The notes below the pieces were generated by a model that saw only the letters and a program-made list of their open reading frames with translations, did no database searches and had not been told where the DNA came from. 64,000 nt of DNA from Acidobacteriota bacterium (GTDB taxonomy: Bacteria > Acidobacteriota > Vicinamibacteria > Vicinamibacterales > JAHECP01), in contig JAHECP010000001.1 in NCBI GenBank assembly GCA_024641665.1, positions 43,117 through 107,116 of the forward strand. Direction: 5' to 3'. Below, one piece after another: positions 1 through 9,388 of this stretch (positions are counted from its first letter, which is position 1; every line of letters begins with the position of its first letter). The position numbers and the translations under genes are program-made.

Positions 1-3000
1 GCCTGGTCGCCGCGTGCCAGCGCGTGGCCGGCGGCCCAGAGGGCGAGCACGCGCCGAATGCTCTCCCGGTGGTCGAGTCGCAGGGCGACCGCGAGCGGCT
101 CGGGATACTTCGGGATCGCCGACTCCACCACCTCCCCGCGCACCCAGTAGCGCGGCTGGACGACGAAGCGCGAGTCCCGCTTTTCGTCATCGGTCACGTC
201 TCGCACGCCGTCGACGCTGTCGTGGGTCGCCCAGCGGTGGTCGAACTGGTGGAGCATCTTCGCTTCGTAGAGCGGCAGATACCGGTCCACGCGGCTGACG
301 AACACGTTGTCCTCGCGGCGGTAGCCGTCGGCCTCCAGCTCCGCCGCGGTCCGGAAGTGATGCGAGTCGGAGGCCATGTTGAATAGCCCTTGAGAGAATC
401 TCAGCCGCCACGGATTCTGCTCGGGCTCGCCGCCCCGCGCCTCGCGCCACAGCACCGACACGCGGCGGTAGATGGCCTTGGTCAGCTCGGCATCAGCCTG
501 CGTGCGGAAGATCGGACAGTTGCCGGTGTTGGGGTTGAGAAGCTGGATCTCCTCGGCCGTGAGCGAGAAGCGCTTCTCCGGGCGGCGCAGGTCATCGGTC
601 GCAAGGGCGAAGAAGACAAACCGGGCGGAGGTTGCTTCCGCCTTGGACTGTTTCCACATCGTCAGCAGGCAGAACTTGTAGGACTTGTGGACCGCCGGAA
701 AGATTCCGCGCCGGTTCTCGAAATCGTAGAGGCTGGCCAGGGACCCCGATCGCACGAGGTCCTGGAAGAAGAACTTCGTGGTGTCGTCGGTGGCGATTCC
801 CGACGGCACGATGATACCGGCCCGCCCGTTGGCCTTCAGCGCGCTCCGCGCGAGCTCGGCAAACACCGCGTAGGTGTTGATGCGACCCCGACGGGTCAGG
901 GGATACCGGCCCGAGTGCGCCATGAACGACCGTGCTGCGTCGAAGCTACGCACATGCTCGATGAATTCCGAATACAGCTCTGGCTTCTCACTCCGCAGCT
1001 CACCGATGAGCCTCGTGCGAGCGGCCTTGGTCGGCGCAAGGGCGATGCGCGCATCGCGCGCGGAGAAGAATTCTTGCTCCTTCAGTTCGACATGCTCCCA
1101 CGGCGGGTTCGACAGGATCACATCGAACCCGCCCCCGGCGAACACCTCCGGGAACTCGAGTGGCCAGTGAAAGACCTTCTCGCGCTCGGCAATCACCCAG
1201 GAGAGTGCCGGAAGCCGTGGGTCCACCGATCGGCGTGCCAGGTGATCGGCCAGCGCGGCGGTGGTAATCACGAACGCCTTCGGGGTCAGGCGCTGGAAGA
1301 ACGCCGCCGTCCAGAGGTCGCAGGCCGTCTTCTGCTTCAGCCACTCAGGGTTGGCGTGGGCCGCGTCGAACCGCCGTTTCTTTTCCCGGACGGCCTCGGG
1401 CGTGTCGTCGCCAATGCCATCCACCTCGCGACCAGTGCGGCTCAAGGTGATCAGCACGGTCTCCGGGTTCCAGCCAAACATGTCGCGCAATCCGTCGCGC
1501 TCGGCGCGGTTGTGCCGCGCGGCCTGACGCGCAACGCTCTTGTCATCGCCCTCGAGCGCGCCGAAGGCCTCGTCCGGGATGCCCGCTTTGAGCGCGGCGA
1601 GGTCGAAGACCCCAACGAGCGAATCGCCGGGGCGGATGCGGTGGTTCAGAAAAGTGACGGGTTTCCCGCCCGTATGGCTTTCGAGCCAGAGCGCGACACG
1701 GCACAGGTCCACGGCCAGGGGATTCCGGTCCACGCCGTAAATGCAGTGCGCAATCACGTCGCGTGTCGCCTCGCGCACGCGCTCGGGGGCGGGCTCCTCC
1801 TCTCCCGAACGTACACGCGCAAGTTCCTTCCCGATCCGCCGCGCGGCGGCGAGCAGGAAATGTCCCGAGCCGCATGCCGGATCGCAGACGCGGATCGAGA
1901 GTAGCGCCTTCTCCCCATCGGCCGGGTTGGCCGCGAGCCGCTCGCGCAGCACCGGTTCGAGCGCCGAGACGACGAGCTCGTTCACGAGCGGCGGTGGGGT
2001 GTAATAGGAGCCGGTGGTCTTGCGCTCGGAACCGAGAATGAGCCGGAACTCGGGCCGGCGGGCCGCATCGCGCTCGATCGCCGGATGGAACTCGAGCAGG
2101 CTCTCGTACACCGAGCCCAGCTCCTCGACATCCAGCGCCGCGTAGTTCACCCGTCGCGGCTGGCTCGACGGGCTCTCCCGGTACCAGGCCAGTGGCCAGA
2201 AGGCTTCAAGGAAATTCCGGTTCGTGATCGTGCAGGTGTCGAGAACCAGCGGCGCGAACAGATCCCCGTTGAGCGGCGCGACCTCGAGGAACTGCGCGAG
2301 GTGCTCATCGGTGAGGAGCTTCCACAGCACCCGCAGCGACTGCCAGAGGTCGTCGTGCTCGGTGTAGGCGGCGCGGCTGTCGAGCAGCCGCCGCAGGCGC
2401 GCCACGCCGTAGTGCTCCCGATACACCACTTTCGAGCTCAGGAGCCCCCGGTCCTCGCTGACGAGCAGGAACAGCAGCCGATAGACGAGCCGGAGCAGCT
2501 CGCGGTACAGATCGTCCGCCGAGAGACGAGTCCGCTCACCGGCCGGCGCCGAGACTGCCTCGCGCAGTTCGGGCGACGCGCGCAGGAAGCCGTTGGCGAG
2601 CCGTTGGATGCAGGCTTCCACCCCGTCGCGCAGGTGCTCGCGTACCCGGCCGCCCTGCTCGATCGACCGCTGGCAGTACTGCTCGACGAGTGCGGTTTCT
2701 ACGTCCGCGATCCCGCGCGGAAGCCGACTGCGATGTATCAGCCGGTACACCACCGCGAAGTCCTGGAACCGCTGCTCGTCGAAGATCTCGGTGAGGTCGA
2801 ACTCGACGTAGGCCTGCCGCCGCACCAGGGTCGAGTCGCGGAGCAGTCTCAGCGTGCCGCCGTTCGTCACCAGACCCCAGACGTGCTCCGTGCGGTTGAG
2901 ATATTCCTGGAGCAGTGCGTGCGGGGACAGGCGCGGTCGCCCCGACGGGGGCACGCGGCCAAGCTCCTGCCGTGCCCCCACGATATGCACCGGCGGTGCA

Positions 3001-3356
3001 TCCTCGGCCTCGCCCGCACGGTGCGAAATTGCGAACGTCGCGCCGTCCACTTCATGCGCGCGGGGGTTGAACTTGAGCTCGTACCCGAGCAGGTCGAAGA
3101 ACGGGATCATCCACAGGTCGCGCGTCGCCGTGGTGGCGAGGTCGGTCTCGGGCAGCCGGGCAAGACGGTTCTGGAACACGCCCCAGAGCGCGCGGGCATC
3201 CGCGAACGCCGCGGCGATTTCGTCGGTGAGATTGCGCCGCGCGTCAAGGCCGAAGTCCCCCGCTCTCTGACCCGGAAGATCCGCCGCGAGCAGTTGCTCA
3301 AGAACATCCGGCGCCAGCAGGCCGCCTTCGATCCGGGTTGCGAGAAATGCCGTCAT
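1..3356 (-). CDS. drmMI: Eco57I-like adenine-N6 DNA methyltransferase, probable class 1 DISARM DrmMI (partial, C-term off window)
   Basis: A large DNA adenine methylase starts with ATG at 3356 and is still open at base 1 (at least 1118 residues). Motif I reads DPACGSG at residues 492-498 and the catalytic motif IV reads NPPW at about residues 750-753, the signature of gamma-class N6-adenine methylases; the roughly 480 residues before motif I are the long N-terminal region typical of Eco57I-like enzymes. Only 2 nt separate it from the upstream SNF2 helicase stop, so the two are translationally coupled. In class 1 DISARM, the methylase marks host DNA while the helicase and DrmABC restrict phage. 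The alternative is a stand-alone helicase/methylase restriction pair; the genes left of the edge decide. Confidence 0.72.
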   Translation of the reverse strand, partial: MTAFLATRIEGGLLAPDVLEQLLAADLPGQRAGDFGLDARRNLTDEIAAAFADARALWGVFQNRLARLPETDLATTATRDLWMIPFFDLLGYELKFNPRAHEVDGATFAISHRAGEAEDAPPVHIVGARQELGRVPPSGRPRLSPHALLQEYLNRTEHVWGLVTNGGTLRLLRDSTLVRRQAYVEFDLTEIFDEQRFQDFAVVYRLIHRSRLPRGIADVETALVEQYCQRSIEQGGRVREHLRDGVEACIQRLANGFLRASPELREAVSAPAGERTRLSADDLYRELLRLVYRLLFLLVSEDRGLLSSKVVYREHYGVARLRRLLDSRAAYTEHDDLWQSLRVLWKLLTDEHLAQFLEVAPLNGDLFAPLVLDTCTITNRNFLEAFWPLAWYRESPSSQPRRVNYAALDVEELGSVYESLLEFHPAIERDAARRPEFRLILGSERKTTGSYYTPPPLVNELVVSALEPVLRERLAANPADGEKALLSIRVCDPACGSGHFLLAAARRIGKELARVRSGEEEPAPERVREATRDVIAHCIYGVDRNPLAVDLCRVALWLESHTGGKPVTFLNHRIRPGDSLVGVFDLAALKAGIPDEAFGALEGDDKSVARQAARHNRAERDGLRDMFGWNPETVLITLSRTGREVDGIGDDTPEAVREKKRRFDAAHANPEWLKQKTACDLWTAAFFQRLTPKAFVITTAALADHLARRSVDPRLPALSWVIAEREKVFHWPLEFPEVFAGGGFDVILSNPPWEHVELKEQEFFSARDARIALAPTKAARTRLIGELRSEKPELYSEFIEHVRSFDAARSFMAHSGRYPLTRRGRINTYAVFAELARSALKANGRAGIIVPSGIATDDTTKFFFQDLVRSGSLASLYDFENRRGIFPAVHKSYKFCLLTMWKQSKAEATSARFVFFALATDDLRRPEKRFSLTAEEIQLLNPNTGNCPIFRTQADAELTKAIYRRVSVLWREARGGEPEQNPWRLRFSQGLFNMASDSHHFRTAAELEADGYRREDNVFVSRVDRYLPLYEAKMLHQFDHRWATHDSVDGVRDVTDDEKRDSRFVVQPRYWVRGEVVESAIPKYPEPLAVALRLDHRESIRRVLALWAAGHALARGDQ

Positions 3357-3358
3357 GG

Positions 3359-6205
3359 TCAGACCATCGGTTGGAGCACGAGCAGGCCAATGAGATCCGG
3401 CGGCAGCTGCGGCCTCACGACCAGCTCGCGCACGCGCAGGCTCACCGCCTGGCGGATGCGCTTGTGCGCCTCCTCGAGGTCCGCGGCGCGCGCCTCGACG
3501 CGTTGCTGGAGCGCCTGCTCGACGATGGGCCAGGCGTCGAGCGCGCTGGTGACAAGCTCCTGTTTCTCGGCCATCGGGACGTTCGCATCCGGTTTCGCCT
3601 CCGCCAGCAGGCGCAGCGCCTCGTCGTCGGGAATCCAGGCGGGGCTGCCGCGCGACAGGCCGGCGTAGCCGCTGACCAGCACCTCCTCCGAGAGGAGCGG
3701 CGCGCGCTTCGGCTGCTCGACGAGATACCGCACCCTGAGCAGCTGCAGGGTCGTGAGCCGCGACACGGCGCGCGTGCGGATCACGCCGCAGCGCGACGCG
3801 ACCGCCTGGCCATGGCGTGTGAGCGCCTCCTCCATCAGGAAGCGCGCCATCGCCGCCACGAAGCGGTGATTGCGCCCGAGATACTCGGCGCCCTCGGGCG
3901 TTGGCGAAAGGAAGCTCACCAGCCAGTGCCCGGTCTTGGGTTGCGGGAGTGCGAATCGGACCGCTTCGGTTACCGAGGCCGTCGCCGCCGGCGCGACCGA
4001 GACCCGGAAGACACCCGCCCGCTTGTCCGCCGCGATGTAAAGATTGAGGCGCTGCGCCGCCGCGAGCACGAACTCGCGCACCGCGCTCGCGTCGCCGAGC
4101 ACCGAATCGGTCGTCTCCAATTCCTTGCGCACGGCTTCCGGCTTGATCGCGCGCTGCGCGAAGCGCGTCCGGGTGATGCGCTCGCGCTCGGCTTCCCGCT
4201 CCCAGCGCTCGTGGAGGGCTTCGACCCCGAGTCCGAGATCGAGCTGCACCGGCCCCGTCTCCGCCCGGCGGCCGCGCAGGAAGAGCGCGTTCAGCACAGC
4301 TTCCGTGACCGTTTCGCTCTCTTCTGGAACCGGGACGTGGGTGCCGAGCGTGCGATGGATCTCTCGCGCCTTGTTGAGGAGCACGTCGAGCAGGACGCCG
4401 TCCACCGGGCTGTCGGGGCTGAAGTAGCGGATGGTCTTCACCACCTTCGCGCGCTGGCCGAAGCGGTCCACCCGTCCCTCGCGCTGCTCCAGCCGGTTGG
4501 GGTTCCACGGCAGGTCGTAGTGGAGGGCGGCGTTGAACTTGTCCTGCAGGTTGATGCCCTCGGACAAACAGTCGGTGGCCACCAGGATACGAGGCCGGTC
4601 AGGGTCGATGTCGTCGATCTTCGCGCGCCGCTCCTCGTCACCGAGCCGGCTGGTGACGCACACGATTCGCGCGTTGGGATGCGCGCGCTCCAGGGCCTTT
4701 TGAAGTCCGTCTGCGACGTATTCGGCCGTGGCGATGTACCGGCACCAGACGATCGGCTGCGCGCCGGCTTTCAGCAAGTTGCCGGCCAGCGTCGCGCAGG
4801 ATGCAAGTTTGGAGTCGTGCTCGGTCTGGTAGAGGCTGTTGGCCAGTCGAGCCAACTCTCGCAGCCGCTTCCGCTCCGACTCGCCGAGCGTGGCCTCGGC
4901 CGACTCGACAGCCGGCGTCGGCTGCTCGTCGACAGGCGCTTCGTCCGTGGCCTCGAAGATGAAATCCCTGAAGTCCACGTCGTCCTCGTCCGTGGGTAGT
5001 CTGTCGTGGCGGCTCTCGAGGGCAGCAACGGCCGCGGCCGGGCTCGACATCACGCAGCGCAGCAGCGCGAGCGCGCCCCAGTAGCGGACGCGCTGGCGGC
5101 GAGTATCCAGGGTCTGGCCGGTGCGGACGATCTCCGAACAGAAGTCGTAGGTCTTCCGGAAGAGCTCGAGGTAGGCGGGTGACAGGTGATAGGTCTCGTC
5201 TGACGGCTCACGTGTCGGGAAGCAGTGCTCGCCTTCCCAGTCGTGCTCGATGTCGCGGCGGGTGCGCTGGACGAAGTGCCTGGCGAGCTCGATCCGGCGC
5301 GGCTCGTCCAGCTCTGCCACCTCCCAATTGCCGAACTCGGGTCGCACGAGGCTGAGGAGCGACCGGAAGGCTGCCTCGATGCCGCTGTGCGGCGTGGCGG
5401 TCAGGAGGATGAGGTGCCGATCCAGGTCTGCGGCGATCTCTCGGATGAGCTCGTGCCGCTGCTGCTGACCCCTGTTCCTGTCGCTTGCGATAGCCGCGCC
5501 GTGCACCTCGTCCACGATGACGAGCTCGGGACAGTTGAGCAGGAACTGGTGCCGGTTGCGGTCGCTCTTGAGGAAATCGATGCTCGCGACCTGAATGGGG
5601 TAGTAGCGGTACAGGCTGTCCGTGCCGACCTTGCGCCGCTCGAGCTGGCGGACCGTGCCCGAACGCACCACGACCGCATCCAGGTTGAACTTCTCGGCGA
5701 GCTCCTTCTGCCACTGGTCACACAGGTACGGCGGACACAGGACGGCCATGCGCCGGATCTCGCCGCGGTCGAGGAGCTCACGGATGATGAGCAGCGCCTC
5801 GATCGTCTTGCCGACGCCGACATCATCGGCGATGAAGAGCCGCACCGGATCGAGCCGCAGCGCCATGAGGAGCGGCACGAACTGATACACGCGCGGCGCG
5901 ATCGAGATACGCCCCAACGACCGGAACGGCGTCGCGCCTTCCCGCAGCGTGAGGCGGGCTGCCTGCCAGAGCAGGTACGCGCTGGCAGCGTCGTTGAGGT
6001 CGTCCGGGGTTGGAGGCTCGAACTTGGAGGGCCGTACCCGCTCCTCCGGCAACAAGGACCCGACGAGGTTGGTCAGCCTGCAATGGACGGCGACGACCTC
6101 GTCGGTGGCCCCCGTGAGCGGCCTCAGGCGCCACACCTCTGGGTCGTCGCTGGGGAGCAGCACCCAATCGCGGTTGCGGCAGCGGACGATGGAGCCAGGC
6201 GTCAT
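3359..6205 (-). CDS. drmD: SNF2-like helicase, probable class 1 DISARM DrmD
   Basis: 948-residue superfamily 2 helicase. The start is taken at ATG 6205 (MTPGSIVRCRNRDWV), because the upstream 38 codons look non-coding and this N-terminus matches the usual family start. Walker A is GVGKT at residue 130, the Walker B/motif II is DEVH, and the C-terminal helicase lobe shows SEGINLQ and the QREGRVDRFGQ arginine-finger motif. The order helicase then adenine methylase with a 2-nt gap is that of DISARM class 1 (drmD-drmMI-drmA-drmB-drmC). DrmD is thought to translocate on DNA as part of anti-phage restriction. Without the rest of the operon the DISARM assignment is strong inference, whereas the SNF2 helicase identity is direct. 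Confidence 0.75.
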   Translation of the reverse strand: MTPGSIVRCRNRDWVLLPSDDPEVWRLRPLTGATDEVVAVHCRLTNLVGSLLPEERVRPSKFEPPTPDDLNDAASAYLLWQAARLTLREGATPFRSLGRISIAPRVYQFVPLLMALRLDPVRLFIADDVGVGKTIEALLIIRELLDRGEIRRMAVLCPPYLCDQWQKELAEKFNLDAVVVRSGTVRQLERRKVGTDSLYRYYPIQVASIDFLKSDRNRHQFLLNCPELVIVDEVHGAAIASDRNRGQQQRHELIREIAADLDRHLILLTATPHSGIEAAFRSLLSLVRPEFGNWEVAELDEPRRIELARHFVQRTRRDIEHDWEGEHCFPTREPSDETYHLSPAYLELFRKTYDFCSEIVRTGQTLDTRRQRVRYWGALALLRCVMSSPAAAVAALESRHDRLPTDEDDVDFRDFIFEATDEAPVDEQPTPAVESAEATLGESERKRLRELARLANSLYQTEHDSKLASCATLAGNLLKAGAQPIVWCRYIATAEYVADGLQKALERAHPNARIVCVTSRLGDEERRAKIDDIDPDRPRILVATDCLSEGINLQDKFNAALHYDLPWNPNRLEQREGRVDRFGQRAKVVKTIRYFSPDSPVDGVLLDVLLNKAREIHRTLGTHVPVPEESETVTEAVLNALFLRGRRAETGPVQLDLGLGVEALHERWEREAERERITRTRFAQRAIKPEAVRKELETTDSVLGDASAVREFVLAAAQRLNLYIAADKRAGVFRVSVAPAATASVTEAVRFALPQPKTGHWLVSFLSPTPEGAEYLGRNHRFVAAMARFLMEEALTRHGQAVASRCGVIRTRAVSRLTTLQLLRVRYLVEQPKRAPLLSEEVLVSGYAGLSRGSPAWIPDDEALRLLAEAKPDANVPMAEKQELVTSALDAWPIVEQALQQRVEARAADLEEAHKRIRQAVSLRVRELVVRPQLPPDLIGLLVLQPMV

Positions 6206-6563
6206 GAATAGGTCAAGCTTTCGAGTGCAAGTCCTGGCCCGGGTTGCCCGCTCGGCGGGATGGTCTTCTGCCCCCGGACGTGTCCCCAGAGACGCCGGGA
6301 ATCGTAACACGAACACCACACATCAGACCGGCGCGGCGTGGGTAGAAGACCACGTGGCGGCCGCTCGTCCCGCCGCACCGCTCAGTGGATCCGCTAAGCG
6401 ATGTCCACGCCGGCGAGCGACTCGGAAGCCCCTCGGAAGTTCACCGCTTCCGAGTCGAGCATTGGCACCGCTCGTCGAAGGTCTCCCCCGCGCGAAAAGG
6501 CGCAGTTCCTGGACCACTTGGCCTCAAGGCTCTGGAGGCCAGACCGAGGAGTGCGGGTCGACG
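6206..6563. other. Intergenic region between drmD start and GH43 gene end
   Basis: 358 bases with no credible gene. It is the 5' flank of the helicase/methylase pair and the 3' flank of the GH43 gene. No convincing promoter could be assigned. It holds one perfect hairpin, described separately. Confidence 0.6.
6418..6457. repeat. Perfect 12-bp inverted repeat with 16-nt spacer
   Basis: Arms CGACTCGGAAGC (6418-6429) and its exact reverse complement (6446-6457) flank a 16-nt spacer containing CCCCTCGGAAGT when one base of the arm is included. No T-tract follows, so it is not a canonical intrinsic terminator, though it could end the GH43 operon. The geometry resembles the hairpin at 39163-39204. 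Confidence 0.7.
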
Positions 6564-7883
6564 TTAGAAAGGATGGTTGGCAGGCGGCCCCACGCGAAAC
6601 CAGGCCCAGTCGGCGTGGCCGGACCTCGCCGTGCCCGGAGGGACGATCGCGAACAGCCCGACCTTCGCGCCGATCCACACGCCCGGCCGCGCCGCGAACT
6701 CGCCGCCGATGGACGTGAAGGTCCGCCCGTCCATGCTGTAGCTGAAACGGCAGCGGCCGCCGGCGGCGATCGCCACGCGCAGCTGCACGTTGGGCTGCCG
6801 CACGGCAAGACCGGCCACTTCCTGCTCGACGCCGCCGGTGTCCGCGTCCACCGCGCGGCGAAGCGTGAGGCGCAGGCTGGTGTCTGTTCGCTGCAGCCCC
6901 AGCCACGCGTAGTCGCGCCCGAAGATCACGAGGCCCGCCGCCTCGCCCTCGACCGCGGGCGCGAAGGCGAGCGACGTCGTCACGACGAACTCCGGCGCCG
7001 GCCACTTCTGCAGCAGCAGGTGAGGCACGCTCCAGATCGTCCCGGGCGCGGCCGCCGGCCGCGAGAACAGCCGCAGCGTCCCCGGCGCGGCCGAGAGCGA
7101 CAGCCATTCGTCACGCGGATTCGCCTGCCACTGCCACTGCAGGCCAAGGCGCGGCGCGTCGAACTCGTCCGAGGTCGCCGGCACCGCGATCGGATGCCGC
7201 CGGCCCACGTCGGGCTTGCGGAAGGTCTCCACGGGCTCGCCGGTGCCGTCGCCATCGGGATCCGCGCCCATCACGGGCCAGCCGTCCGGTCGCCACGTCA
7301 TCGGCTCCAGGTGCACCACGCGGCCGTAGGGGCCCTTGTCCTGGAAGTGGAAGAACCAGTGCTCGCCCGTCTGCGTGATCACCCAGGCGCCCTGGTGCGG
7401 GCCGTTGACGTCGGTGTCGCCCAGGCCCCTGCCCGCCTTCACCAGCACGGGGCGGCTCCACTCGCCGGCGGGATCGCGTGCGGTGACGACGTAGAGGCCG
7501 TAGTCCGGATCGGGATAGTAGATCCAGAACTTCCCGTCGTGATGGCGAATCGCGGGCGCCCAGCAGCCCTTGCCGTGCTGCGGCGCCGCGAAGACGTCCT
7601 CCGGGACCTGCCGCGGCAACGCGTGGCCGATCAGCTCCCAGTTCACGAGATCCTTCGAGTGGAGGATCGGCAGCCCCGGCGCACACGTGAAACTCGACGC
7701 GGTCATGTAATAGTCGTCCGCGACGCGGACGACGTCGGGGTCGGAGTAGTCGGCGTGGATGATTGGATTGCGGTAGGTGCCGTCGCCCCGGTCCGCCACC
7801 CAGACGCGCGGTACGAGCTCGCCCGGTGCGGCCAGAGTCAGGACCACGAGCAGCCACAGGAGCGCCGGACCGTATCGGCTCAT
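6564..7883 (-). CDS. Secreted GH43 glycosidase (beta-xylosidase/alpha-L-arabinofuranosidase type)
   Basis: 439-residue glycoside hydrolase starting at ATG 7883 (MSRYGPALLWLLVVL, a signal peptide) that overlaps the rhaB stop in a TGATG arrangement. The five-bladed propeller begins with HADYSDPDVVRV, which supplies the catalytic-base Asp of GH43; HHDGKFWIYY fits the pKa-modulating Asp region. Where many GH43 enzymes have EGPH around the acid Glu, this reads NGPHQG, so I do not assign the acid. The last 180 residues look like the GH43 C-terminal concanavalin-like domain. It probably trims arabinose or xylose side chains of pectin. Coupling to rhaB ties a periplasmic or exported enzyme to cytosolic rhamnose catabolism. 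The exact substrate cannot be told. Confidence 0.82.
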   Translation of the reverse strand: MSRYGPALLWLLVVLTLAAPGELVPRVWVADRGDGTYRNPIIHADYSDPDVVRVADDYYMTASSFTCAPGLPILHSKDLVNWELIGHALPRQVPEDVFAAPQHGKGCWAPAIRHHDGKFWIYYPDPDYGLYVVTARDPAGEWSRPVLVKAGRGLGDTDVNGPHQGAWVITQTGEHWFFHFQDKGPYGRVVHLEPMTWRPDGWPVMGADPDGDGTGEPVETFRKPDVGRRHPIAVPATSDEFDAPRLGLQWQWQANPRDEWLSLSAAPGTLRLFSRPAAAPGTIWSVPHLLLQKWPAPEFVVTTSLAFAPAVEGEAAGLVIFGRDYAWLGLQRTDTSLRLTLRRAVDADTGGVEQEVAGLAVRQPNVQLRVAIAAGGRCRFSYSMDGRTFTSIGGEFAARPGVWIGAKVGLFAIVPPGTARSGHADWAWFRVGPPANHPF

Positions 7884-9388
7884 CACCCGGTGCCCTCGCG
7901 CGAGCGAACGGCGCTCTCGATATCGAGGAAGCGCTTCCTGGCTTCCGCCCACGCCGCGGCGTTGCGTGCGACGAAGCGCTCCGGCGGATGCAGGCGAGAC
8001 AGCAGGCGCCGGCCGTCGGCGAGCGACGCCACCTCGCCGCTCGCGATGGCCTGCACGAGCAGGTTGCCGGCCGCGGCGGCCTCCACGGGGCCGGCCAGCA
8101 CGGGTCGCGCCGTCGCGTCGGCCGTGGCCTGATTGAGGTAGCGGTTCTGCGATCCGCCTCCGACGATGTGGAGGCCGGCGACGGGACGGCCGGTGAGCGA
8201 CTCGATCGTGTCGACGACGGAGGCGTAGCGCAGCGCCAGCGAATCCAGGATCACCTTCGTCATGACGACCGGGTCGTCAGGCGCCGGCTGTCGGGTCTCC
8301 GCGAGCGCCGCGCGCAACGCGGCCGTCATGCTCGGTGGGTTGAAGAAGCGGGCCGCGTCGGGGTGCACGAAACCCGCGAACCCGCCGACGCGCGAGACCG
8401 AGTCGATCAGAGTCTCGACGTCCATCGTCAAGCCCGCAGACGACCACTCGCTGCGGCAGCGCTCGAGCAGCCAGAGCCCCATCACGTTCTTGAGGAAGCG
8501 CACCGTGCCGGCTACGCCCCCCTCGTTCGTGAAGTTGGCGCGCGCCGCCTCGTCGCTCATGACCGGCGCGTCGCATTCCACCCCGACGAGCGACCACGTG
8601 CCCGAGGAGACGTAGGCCCAGCCGCGCTCGAGCGGCGTGCCGGCGACGGCGCTTGCCGTGTCGTGCGTGGCGGGCGCGACGACGCGCAGCGCGCCCATGC
8701 CCGGCTCGTCGCCCGATTCGACTCGGAGGCCGCCGAGCGTGGTGCCGGCCTCGACAATCTCGGGCATCAGCGCGCGCGGCAGATCCAGCCGCGCGAACAG
8801 CTCGTCGTCCCACCGTCGCGCGCGCGCGTTGACGAGCTGCGTGGTCGAGGCGTTGGTGTACTCCGAGCACGTCGAGCCGCAGAGCCGGTGATGGCAGAGG
8901 TCCGGGATGAGCAGCAGCCTCGCGGCCCGTGGCGGCAGGCCTTCGCGCGCGTGTGCGACGAGCTGGTAGAGCGTGTTGAGCGGCAGGAACTGGATTCCGG
9001 TGCGCGAGAAGATCTCCGCCCTCGGCACCCGGGCGAACACCTGCTCCATGACGCCGCGGGTGCGCTCGTCGCGATAGCAGATCGGCTCCTCGAGCAGTCG
9101 GCCGCCGGCATCGATCAGGCCGTAGTCCACCGCCCATGAGTCCACGCCCACCGAGTCGAGGCGTCCGCCGCGAGCCGCCGCGGCGGCTCGGGCGGACGCG
9201 AGACCGGCGCGCAGCCCGTCGAAGAGCCGGACGGTGTCCCACCGCAGGTGGCCGGCGGCGCGACGCGGCGCGTAGTGAAAGCGATGGACTTCCTGAAGGT
9301 CGAGCCGATCGCGGGTGACACGGCCGATGAACGCGCGCCCGCTGCCGGCGCCGAGATCGATGGCGACGCGATACGGATCAGGCGACAC
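7883..9388 (-). CDS. rhaB: Rhamnulokinase
   Basis: FGGY-family sugar kinase of 501 residues that phosphorylates L-rhamnulose to L-rhamnulose-1-phosphate in the cytosol. The N-terminal phosphate-1 loop is IDLGAGSGR, followed by GVDSWAVDYGL, YRDERT, TGIQFLPLNTLYQL and EYTNASTTQLVN, all landmarks of RhaB; the second ATPase half has THDTASAVAGTP, SSGTWSL and GGGSQNRYLNQ. GTG at 9388 is preferred as start because the conserved protein begins there (VSPDPYRVAID); it overlaps the upstream rhaM stop by 11 nt. No strong Shine-Dalgarno is visible, consistent with translational coupling. It sits second in rhaM-rhaB-GH43. Confidence 0.93.
   Translation of the reverse strand: MSPDPYRVAIDLGAGSGRAFIGRVTRDRLDLQEVHRFHYAPRRAAGHLRWDTVRLFDGLRAGLASARAAAAARGGRLDSVGVDSWAVDYGLIDAGGRLLEEPICYRDERTRGVMEQVFARVPRAEIFSRTGIQFLPLNTLYQLVAHAREGLPPRAARLLLIPDLCHHRLCGSTCSEYTNASTTQLVNARARRWDDELFARLDLPRALMPEIVEAGTTLGGLRVESGDEPGMGALRVVAPATHDTASAVAGTPLERGWAYVSSGTWSLVGVECDAPVMSDEAARANFTNEGGVAGTVRFLKNVMGLWLLERCRSEWSSAGLTMDVETLIDSVSRVGGFAGFVHPDAARFFNPPSMTAALRAALAETRQPAPDDPVVMTKVILDSLALRYASVVDTIESLTGRPVAGLHIVGGGSQNRYLNQATADATARPVLAGPVEAAAAGNLLVQAIASGEVASLADGRRLLSRLHPPERFVARNAAAWAEARKRFLDIESAVRSREGTG

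Noticed and set aside
390..3668. Long plus-strand ORFs (390-1904 and 2085-3668)
   Set aside because: They lie antisense to the methylase, which shows DPACGSG and NPPW on the minus strand; the plus translations are Arg/Ala/His-rich without domains. They are GC-bias shadows.
6206..6319. 38-codon N-terminal extension of the DrmD-like helicase
   Set aside because: Not similar to the family N-terminus, which begins at MTPGSIVR; the extension looks like intergenic sequence.
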